DNA of 64,000 bases from Brachynemurus nebulosus (lineage: Eukaryota > Arthropoda > Insecta > Neuroptera > Myrmeleontidae), in contig JAPWDM010000006.1 in the NCBI GenBank assembly GCA_035578155.1, positions 16,260,305 through 16,324,304 on the forward strand. Reading direction: 5' to 3'. The notes below the pieces were generated by a model. It did not search any database. It was given only the letters and a program-made list of their open reading frames with translations, and was not told the origin of the DNA. Below are positions 56,401 through 64,000 of the stretch, one piece after another (position 1 is the first letter of the stretch; each line of letters opens with the position of its first letter). The position numbers and the translations under genes are program-made.

Positions 56401-59400
56401 AAAATATCGCAAAAATTTTGACTACTTGGAGAAATTTTGGCAAAAAATTAATTTTTTTCACGAAAAATGCCCAAAAAACTACGTTCCGGGTATCAGATGT
56501 GTCTCAGTTTGCGACTTCCAATATTTTAACCAAATTTCGTAAAAATAGGACATTTCGTTCGAGAGTTATCGTGTGGACATTTATATACATACATACATAA
56601 ATATATATACATATATATATATAAATTTTAGTGAATATCATTTTCGAGTTCTAGGAACCTCAAAACAAATTTCTGCCACTATCTCGGGTTCAAGTTGCAC
56701 CATGACAGTGGCTGTAATAGTTGAATTTTCGATTCGAAAATTCGCTAAAAAATAGAAAAAATAGTCAAATTTCTAGATTTATTGATAAAAATTCAAAATT
56801 AATTCAAAATTTCATAAAATACATTTGATTTTTAATCAAATTATATTACATCATCGTTAATTAACCTTATACAGTTCGCGTGACCACGCAATAAACTTCC
56901 CCAGGGGCCGGAAATATTTTTAACACGTTCACGTAACGCTGTATCACGTTAACAATTCCGTACAAAGCGTACACTAATAAGATATACAAACATAGCTCAC
57001 TCTCTGTTTAGTTACCGTAATTAATGGCGCGGTGCGATGTGATCTATTATATGTACAGTACGTATTGTGCAGCAAACCTGTTATAACTACGCACCTATTA
57101 TATGTATTATGTTATTCGTCTATATTATAATGTTTATAAGAATCCTGTTTAATGAACGATTACGTCACAATTGTTTAGCGCAACGTTTAAAAGTGAAACA
57201 AAATTAATACTTTTTTTTCATATTAAGAGCTTACAGAAATTTTTTTTTTAATATTAATAGATTTGAGCGTTACTTTATGGTATTCCATATTTGTAAATAA
57301 TAAACAAATACTTTACTTTGCAAAATACCACTTTTATTTTTGAAACTGTGACAATATTGTTTCGAACCGTTAGTTCATTTTCAAACAGAATTTGAAAGTG
57401 AAAGTTTGAAAATGAACTAACGGTTCGAAACAATATTGTCACAGTTTCAAAAATAAAAGTGGTATTTTGCAAAGTAAAGTATTTGTTTATTTTTTTTTTT
57501 TAATATTCCACACTTCGGTAACGTAAAATATAAAAAAAAAAATAATTTTCATTCTGGGGGTTAATTTCAGAGGGTAAATTGGGAAAACAATCGAAAGAAA
57601 ATTTTCAAAAACAATCTATACGATGCCAAAGGGAAACTTACTGAAGCACAAAATCAATATTTATGCATTTTTTAAAAACTTTTTTCGGGAAAAACGCTTA
57701 AACAGTGCTGTATTCTACCCTTATCATCAAAAAGATCGCTACGAAAAATCTGATGAAAATCAAGAAATTATCAGGTTAAAAAATTTTAGCGCGAGTTACA
57801 ACAAATCCATGTTTAAAAAAATATTTATTGTACGGAACACTATTTGTGCAAGTACGACTTGCACTTGATCGTAACTAGTTTAAAAAATAAATTTTGAAAT
57901 TTTCATACGATTTGAACTTTATTAAAATATTTCTGCATCGTATAAAATTTGACATAAGTACAAAAATAAAACTTATTATTTATGTGGTTGCCAAATAATT
58001 TTTATAGAAATTTAAATAGTCACTACTAATCTAATCACTAATAATTTAAAATTAGAAATAAAATACTAATAAAACTAAAAATAGTTTTTGAATTATGAAC
58101 AGGAAAAAAAAACTGATAAATAAAAAATTTATAGAATAGTGTACAAAAATCAACGAAAAAAAAATTAATAAATTTTTAAAAATGTAATTAAATTAGAAAA
58201 ATTAATTATATTTTATCTAATCACCTAATGCCTCGGTGCGATCAGAACGACCAGTCAGATATCTCATAAATCAATAAAAATATCATATTTGACCTAAGAA
58301 TAAAACATGACAAATTGACACGTATTAATTTTGTTTCCTCATTTTCAAAAATAGCGCTAAAACGATTTGTGTTGTAATCGTTCATTAAACACAGGTTATA
58401 CCGTTCGTCCAGGATCAAAATATGCCGGATATTTTTTTTTTTAAAAAAAAACAAATTTTATACTTTTGTATAAAATTAAACTATATTTTTATTTCCTTAT
58501 TGAACTTTGGCTATTATTTTTATATTATATAATAAGACAACTGAATTTATTTTTTTTTAAATTTAGAGTTTTATGAAAATTAATTTTACTACATTTTAAT
58601 CAATTTTACAGTGAAACAAAAAATTATTTTCACAAAACTGTAGAGCTTTTTAAAAGCTTTTATTTAACTTGCTATGTTAGTATGTTGGTTTAGATCAAAT
58701 CTTGGAATCAAAATTTAGACAGGTTCTAATTGAGCTAGAGGTTTCAAATTTTGCATACGTATCTAACCTTGATGACAATGCAATATTGTATAATTAGTTT
58801 TTCCCTAAATTACTCCAAACCAAAATTGTAGATTTTTAGTGCTATGCAACTTTTTGACATTTCGAATTGTCAAATATTGCCCATTGATTTTACATTGCAA
58901 TTTTTTGTTTCCATAGTTATGTTTGATTAGGATAATTTACCGATTAAAATATAGATAAAAAAATTACTTCTTTATTTTTTTTTTTTAATTAATTGTAATC
59001 AGACTAAAAAGTAGAAAATAAAATAAAGTAAAAAAAAATGTTTTTAAGAAAAAGCTTTTATTTAAAAATAGGCTAAAAAAAATAAAATAACTTTTGAGTG
59101 AAGTTTGAAGCAATATGCAACATAATTTATAAAAGCTTGAGGCGTTTAATTAAGTTTGGTAAGTACTGAAAAGTAAAACAGCTACACTTATATTCAAAAC
59201 AGAAATAATTAATGATAACGCCTCAAACTTTTATAAATTATGTTGTATATTGCTTCAAACTTCACTCAAAAGTTATTTTATTTTTTTTTTAGCCCATTTT
59301 TAAATAAAAGCTTTTTCTTAAAAAACATTTTTTTTACTTTATTTTATTATTTAATTTTTTTTAATTTCCAAATACATAATAGCAATCTGCAATATCGATA

Positions 59401-62091
59401 AAATGACAAGGCAATATGAAGGACATTTTAAAATAATAAATTATTATCTAATAATTTATTGTATAGTGTCTTTTGACAGTAATATTTCAAATAATATTTC
59501 ATAAAATAAAAATATAAGAACATATAAAACTTTATTATTTTTTTAAGGAACAAAACTCTTCCTTTTAAATATGGAGAAATCGAATGGGGCGTGGTTTAAT
59601 GTTGAACCTATTCGCAATAGTTTCTTCATTCGTCCCCAGATGGCTAAAACTAACAGCTAAAGAGATGGTAATAATTTGGAATTGTACAGCGTTATTTGAA
59701 GACAATAATTATATTATTTGGAAAAAATAAGAATAACATTCTAAAAAATATCCAAATTTGTATTTTGAAAATGAAACAACACAAATTTTGTGAATTGTCA
59801 AAATCTAATAAACAAACCCACCCCTACTGGCAGTAGTTATTTTTTTTATCACTAGTTCGCGTCTCTATTACGATTCCCATCACGGACGAATGTGCCTTCA
59901 AATGAATTAAAAAATTTATTATAGCGGGTTCTACACACACTACGTCGTCAAAAGTATCGGGACACCTTGATCCTAGGGGGTGCCCACACTTTTGACACGG
60001 CAGTGTACCCCAACATTAAGTACAGTGTCGCGTCAAAAGTCTGGGCACGCCGCTTGGGTTAAGGTGTCCCCATACTTTTGACGACGTACTGTGTGCCAAA
60101 ACCCACTATAAAAAATTGGTCACCCCGTTTGTGCGGATCAATGTCCTCACTTTAATGACTTTTTCATAAACTCTTTAAGCATGACATTCCCACGGTTTTA
60201 TAATTTACATTCAAACGTTATTTTTAAATCACCACAAAAAATTTTCCTTTCAGACCAAGGACCAAAACAAGTCAAAATAAGCCAACAAATATTCTAATTT
60301 TGACGATATTAATAAATTTAAAGTGACGAAAATAATGTAATTTCCATGTTCAGTTGTTAAAAACAATACGATAGTAAACGATTTAGTAACAAAATTTATT
60401 CAAATTGACTTAAGTGCTCATTTAAAATGCAATCTAAACCACATTTAGAATGATTAATGTTATACGAACTTTAATAAAGGATGTAAACAATTAACTTATA
60501 TTTTCTTCAAACGCACTCTACAATATTTATCTAATATTGTTGACACTATTAAGATATTTATTAAGTTCACAGAGTACGAATGTGTCAATGCGACTGACTC
60601 GAAAGAGACAAACTTTAAAAAAATACTAATTATCTAAGTTCTTCGAGATTTTTAAAAAATTTTTAAATTATAACAATTTTTTAAGTGCGTTTTGGGTGCG
60701 CATTAAGTTATGGCTCCTCAGTAACGAGAGTCTTTTCAGCATTTTCCCTTATGATCTTCTGAGGCCCACTCTGTCCAAGTTACCCAAAATCGAATCCAAA
60801 ATATATCAGACTTGACTAAAAATCTGACTTTGAAGCTCAATATTTCGTAAAAGGGGCTCAAAAATGAAAAATGGTAAAAGTAGCCCAGCTGTTTCTTTTT
60901 AAGGCACCCTTCTAACGATATGTGAAAAATTAAGAAGATTTATTTTTTATTGTATATTAAGATCTACACCTGTAGCATGCAAGGGTTTCATAAAAATCTG
61001 GGACAAATTTCGTAACTCATTTTCAAGTTTCAGCGAACTTTCGAATCGAAAATTCAACTATTACGGCCACTGTCATGACACAATTTGAGCCCAGGACTTT
61101 GACAGAAATTTGTTTTGAGATCCCTAGAAGTCGAAAATGACATTCAGTATGTATTTATGTATCAGCATGATAACTCTCGAACGCAACATTCTGTTTTTAT
61201 GAAATTTAGTGAAAACATTAGAAGTCCAAAAATCTTGGATAAGTTATTCAGCCAAGTCAGTCCGATGCCCAGGACATGGTTTTTTGGGGCACTTTTCGTG
61301 AAAAAATTTGATTTTTTGAAAAAATTTTCCCAAGTTCAAAAGTTTTTGTAACTATTAAAAAGAGGAGAAAAAATCACATAAAAAGGTTTTTAAACCATTA
61401 TTGTATGTAAACTGGTTTCCGAGAAAAATTAATATTAATTAATTCTTAAATTAATCAAAAAAAAAAAGAGCCAGATTTTTTTTAAACTAACTGTACCTAC
61501 AAAATCCAACTGTTCTGGTATTTATGACTGACACTGTACTTATATAACAGTTTTGTTGTAAAAAAAATTGTTTTGAAAAATAATTGCTTTTTTTGAATAA
61601 AATATGGATGATAAAAAACAATGGTATTTTATGCGTTTGCGGCCCTGAAGATTAACAAACAAATGACGCAACCGGTACCTGACTGGACTTTAAAGTGTTA
61701 ACAGCGAAAAAAAAAAAACAAAATTCAATAACAATTATAAGATATTTTTTTGGATCACGACATTGAAATAAAAATGTACACGTTAAAATTTTAATTAAGA
61801 GTCACATTTACCTTTCAATGACATAGAAATTGTCCCCATCGTCACCTTGTTTGATTATATATTCACCGGCTTCTACAACTTTTTCGAACATTGCATCGAG
61901 CACTTCCTGCATCTGTTCCTTGTCGAGCGCCCGGAAGAGTAAAATGTTTTTCACCGCCTCCGCTAGACGTAGACGCTGTTCGTCCGATTTTGGAAACACC
62001 ACCCGCGTCCCCTCGTCCTCGTCCTCTTCTGGATCGTATGTTTCGGCGAATACTGATTTACGTCTGGTCGAGAAACGGGTCACTGGCGGCT
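53287..62091 (-). CDS. Pka-R2: cAMP-dependent protein kinase type II regulatory subunit (partial, last four exons)
   Basis: The regulatory subunit holds the kinase inactive until cAMP binds its two cyclic-nucleotide-binding domains. Exons on the minus strand: 62091-61812, 56172-55914, 55170-54909 and 53417-53287, with phases agreeing (AG+T gives Ser; T+TT gives Phe). The first exon carries the inhibitor site RRKSVFAE; a Ser at that place marks type II subunits. The first cAMP pocket reads [19 protein letters not shown] and the second [20 protein letters not shown], both with the FGELA...PRAA cassette. The protein ends [20 protein letters not shown], then a short tail. The dimerisation/docking exon is not in the window and should lie further right. 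Confidence 0.94.
53418..54908. other. PKA-R2 intron with repeats
   Basis: Two related units of about 130 bp follow each other at about 53545-53830 (ACCAATCGAYTTGA, then ACATAGGCTA, then AAAATRTATTTAAAACG in both). A segment at about 54302-54545 is made of inverted TTTCGGCCGAA-type motifs (CCGAAACCGAAACTTCGGCC against CGGCCGAAGTTTCGG). It looks like a foldback MITE. Confidence 0.65.
54909..55170 (-). CDS. Pka-R2: PKA-R2 exon, second cAMP-binding domain
   Basis: Acceptor TTTTGTAG| to donor GCAT|GTAAGT. It encodes [20 protein letters not shown], then [20 protein letters not shown] with the cAMP phosphate-binding cassette. Confidence 0.94.
55220..55829. mobile_element. Foldback element filling a PKA-R2 intron
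   Basis: Arms of more than 100 bp: TTGCGTGTCAACTTTCCACT and AGAACAATGATTGTCATGAA at left, inverse copies at right (TTCATGACAATCATTGTTCT and AGTGGAAAGTTGACAACGCAA). The loop contains TCACTCACTCAGTCAGTCAG. It accounts for about 610 of the 743 bp of the intron. Confidence 0.88.
55914..56172 (-). CDS. Pka-R2: PKA-R2 exon, first cAMP-binding domain
   Basis: Acceptor TTGTATTACAG| to donor CTACAG|GTTCGT. It encodes [40 protein letters not shown] and [20 protein letters not shown]. The cAMP-contacting Glu (FGELA) and Arg (PRAAT) are present. Confidence 0.95.
56240..56755 (+). repeat. Interspersed repeat family B, copy 2
   Basis: Contains TTTTAGTGAATATCATTTTC, GACAGTGGCTGTAATAG and TCGATTCGAAAATTCG, as at 700-848. 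Together with the preceding 350 bp (TCTCGAAAACCAGTTT, then CACGAAAAATGCCC, then CGAGAGTTATCGTG) it is present inverted at 60960-61440. Confidence 0.82.
57117..58410. mobile_element. Long foldback element with a nested hairpin
   Basis: Left arm CTGTTTAATGAACGATTACG through GAAACAAAATTAATAC (57147-57210) is inverted at 58320-58395 (GTATTAATTTTGTTTCC through AATCGTTCATTAAACACAG). Between the arms lies the perfect hairpin 57299-57491. Confidence 0.7.
57299..57491. repeat. Snap-back hairpin with about 88-bp perfect arms
   Basis: AATAAACAAATACTTTACTT through GTTAGTTCATTTTCAAAC is followed, after about 17 nt, by an essentially exact reverse complement. Same family as 4463-4570, judged by the flank TTGAGCGTTACTTTATGGTA. 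Open frames across it are artefacts. Confidence 0.9.
58455..59015. other. PKA-R2 intron
   Basis: AT-rich, nothing recognised. Confidence 0.55.
59016..59349. mobile_element. Foldback element with about 130-bp arms
   Basis: AAAATAACTTTTGAGTGAAG and AAGCAATATGCAACATAATT at left pair with inverse copies at right (TTGTATATTGCTTCAAACTT and CAAAAGTTATTTTATTTTTT). The loop is about 80 bp. Confidence 0.87.
59580..59890 (+). repeat. Interspersed repeat family E, copy 3
   Basis: GGCGTGGTTTAATGTTGAAC and AATAAACAAACCC...GGCAGTAGTTATT recall 34139-34638. Confidence 0.6.
59920..60110. mobile_element. Palindromic MITE, family A copy 2
   Basis: Left end TATAGCGGGTT and right end AACCCACTATA. Inner arms CACTACGTCGTCAAAAGTAT and ATACTTTTGACGACGTACTG. 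Internal GCGTCAAAAGT motifs repeat. Compare 1-160. Confidence 0.85.
60111..60959. other. PKA-R2 intron
   Basis: No gene. About 40 bp after the MITE is shared with the region right of copy 1 (161-205). Confidence 0.5.
60960..61440 (-). repeat. Interspersed repeat family B, copy 3 (inverted)
   Basis: Reverse-complement relative of 56240-56755: TTCGAATCGAAAATTCAACT, GGCCACTGTCATGAC, then ATAACTCTCGAACG, then TTTTTGGGGCACTTTTCGTG. Confidence 0.8.
61812..62091 (-). CDS. Pka-R2: PKA-R2 exon with inhibitor site
   Basis: Acceptor TAATCAATCAG| to donor GAAAG|GTAAAT. It encodes [20 protein letters not shown], an acidic linker, then [20 protein letters not shown] and [18 protein letters not shown], the start of cAMP domain A. 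RRKS is the type II substrate-like inhibitor sequence. Confidence 0.95.
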
Positions 62092-62330
62092 CTGATTGAT
62101 TAAATTTTTAAAATATATGGAATTAGTTAGACTGATTGGGTGGGAAAGCTATATTTTGCAGTTAAAAATTTAATTCGAAAAAAATTCGTCAAGTTAGGGC
62201 TCTGAGAAGCCCTAAATTAGTGCGTATCAAACACGCACTTGACGAATTTTTTATTTTTTAAGTACAGTGAGAGTACAGCCCTCTTGCGTTTATTAGTATA
62301 TGCATGTACAACTCTATAATTATTTTTTAT

Positions 62331-62361
<31 letters not shown>

Positions 62362-62677
62362 CCACCTCTCTCAAATTTTCGATCACTCAACGATGTTAAT
62401 AGGGTTTCGAAGCCCTAACAATTTTGTCGATGGAACATCGAAAAAAGGTAACATTTATTAAAGTGGGTTTACAGATACTGTGGGCATCCGTTCATAATAA
62501 CCTCGATCATAGCAAGTGGTATAATGGAGCATTAAAACGTGAACAATTAAACTGTGTATGTATATGTGATAGACATTCCATGTGCGATTCAAAAACATTC
62601 TGTCACTGATTTTTTTTGAACGTTCTTTTTTTCCAGCAATATTAAATTTCAGTTACAGTTTGTTTGAGTAGGTTTAT

Positions 62678-62714
<37 letters not shown>

Positions 62715-64000
62715 AGTATCATCATTATTAGTTTCTCTTAAGGTTTTACGTCTAAATTCTCTTCATTTGTTGATGACATCAGAGAACTTTTAGTTAAATT
62801 CAAGTAATTTATTATACATGAGTACAGCTAAACCTTTTTTTATGCGGTTTTTAAAAAAATGGCCATTAAAATGCATAATATGAATCAAAATCAAGAGATA
62901 GTAAGAAACTTACACATTTACTGTAATAACTTTCTTCGATAAAAATACTTTTTAACGGCTTTTAAGCATTTAATCACACTGCATAAGAACATAAGTTATT
63001 GCATTATTTAATTTTTTTACAGATGTATTTTTCAAAATTTTCATAATATTATAAAAATGAAATAAAATATTTCTACGTGTAAATTACGGTTTTATCTTGT
63101 TTAGAAAAGCACTTTCTATTGAAATTATGAGGTACTGAGCGTTTTGAGTTATGTATTTTCAATGAAACTTTTTTTATTCGGTCCCTATCCACCGTATAAA
63201 AAAAGGTTCAGCTGTGTTATACCTAATTATATAATTATGATTATTAAAAAAAATATTATACTAAGCCACCATAGGTGAAAAAAGTAGACACTTACGTCAG
63301 AAAACGAATACCATATCCTACTACGATCGGAACTACTATGTATCTTAGAAAGTATAGTTTTTTGAGCAAAAAATGTTAGGTATAACCAAATTAATTGCTT
63401 ATAAAATTTTCTACAAAAATGGTTCAGTTATTTTTTCGCATAAAACCACTCTTTTCGGAGATATTTACGTTCGAAGATGTCGAATATTCTTAGAACCGAA
63501 TATGTATTATCAAATTTGTAATTTGTTAATTTTTTTAAAAATACATTCCGACTGTTAAACGAAAATTGTTCCGAAAGGAGTGGTTTTGTGAAAAAAAGTA
63601 ACTGAACATTTTTTGTAGAGAATTTTATAAGCAACAAATTTGATTATGACACATTTTACCCAAAAAAAGGATATTTTTTGAGATATCTACAAAAAACTAT
63701 TTTTATGTCCATTTCATTTTTTAATTTTGGGTGTTGGACCACATCTTCGTAAACCTACGTTAAGATGTTATGGACATAACGAAAAACTATTATTTTTTTC
63801 GATTTTCCATCAACAAGACAATGTTTCTGATCGATTTTAACCACGGCGGTATTTAAAATCGATTTTTTCAAAAATTTCAACCTAATATTTCCAAAAACTA
63901 GCAGAACCTTCACCAAGCAACGTGTTTATTTGGTCAAAAAGCTTCCATATGCATACAAAATTCGACCAAAAAATTACAAAACCACAAAAATTCCACAGAA
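62092..64000. other. PKA-R2 upstream intron with repeats
   Basis: No exon recognised. It contains a segment shared with 33955-34110 (62190-62330), an ATT microsatellite (about 62332-62358), a T-run of about 30 nt (about 62680-62709), and an inverted-repeat element at 63363-63668 (TTGCTTATAAAATTTTCTAC and AAACCACTCTTTTCGGAG with inverse partners). Confidence 0.65.
63363..63668. repeat. Inverted-repeat element, about 100-bp arms
   Basis: Left arm AGCAAAAAATGTTAGGTATA through AAAACCACTCTTTTCGG. Right arm CCGAAAGGAGTGGTTTTG through TTTTACCCAAAAAAAG, with several mismatches. The open frames on both strands here are products of the palindrome. Confidence 0.75.

Noticed and set aside
57275..57472. 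65-residue minus-strand frame
   Set aside because: It covers the perfect snap-back hairpin; repeated peptide halves reflect the palindrome.
61830..62103. Plus-strand Ser-rich frames over the PKA-R2 exon
   Set aside because: Antisense of the well-supported RRKSVFAE exon.
1..64000. tRNA, rRNA or other structured RNA genes
   Set aside because: No A-box/B-box pair with a cloverleaf or other diagnostic RNA sequence was recognised by eye. A tRNAscan-SE or Infernal run would be decisive.

Overview
This is AT-rich nuclear DNA from an animal, almost certainly an insect. The recognisable proteins look most like insect orthologues, introns obey GT-AG, and the space between exons is full of short non-autonomous DNA transposons. 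I could not fix the order or species from sequence alone. No bacterial, organellar or viral gene was seen.

Six protein-coding genes can be supported. From left to right: (1) minus strand, about 2597 to 1246, the 5' exon of a NYN/Zc3h12a-like ribonuclease that runs off the left edge; (2) minus strand, 8219-7344, an uninterrupted F-actin capping protein alpha subunit; (3) plus strand, 9322-9813, mitochondrial complex I subunit NDUFA11 (B14.7); (4) minus strand, 26969-11823, the acetylcholine-receptor chaperone RIC-3 in about nine core exons, plus a possible cassette exon and an alternative last exon; (5) plus strand, 29480-37795, cyclin-Q (FAM58/CCNQ), the CDK10 partner, in four exons; (6) minus strand, 62091-53287, the last four exons of the type II regulatory subunit of cAMP-dependent protein kinase, whose dimerisation/docking exon lies beyond the right edge. 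CAPZA/NDUFA11 and RIC3/CCNQ are head-to-head pairs. NDUFA11/RIC3 and CCNQ/PKA-R2 are tail-to-tail pairs. The genes do not form one pathway.

The rest is repeats. Elements whose ends and target duplications can be read include three hAT-type MITEs (388-1208, 28515-28679, 30119-30457; 8-bp duplications), two piggyBac-type elements (31900-32614, 36470-37361; TTAA), several Tc1/mariner/pogo-type elements with TA duplications (3089-3467, 13273-14149, 31413-31601, 35385-36140, 49389-50451), and a nearly complete Tc1 element at 45849-47423. That Tc1 element has a DD34E transposase broken by one stop codon and ends of the IR/DR type. Many near-perfect foldback palindromes of 50 to 900 bp lie in introns and between genes. 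Some elements make up most of the intron that holds them, notably CCNQ intron 2.

The observations most worth following are: a 360-nt phase-1/1 exon of unknown family between the first two RIC3 exons; an in-phase alternative RIC3 terminal exon; three SUMO-interacting-type motifs and an SIATNT-type repeat array in the NYN protein; and the intron-filling transposons. I did not find a convincing undescribed multigene system.
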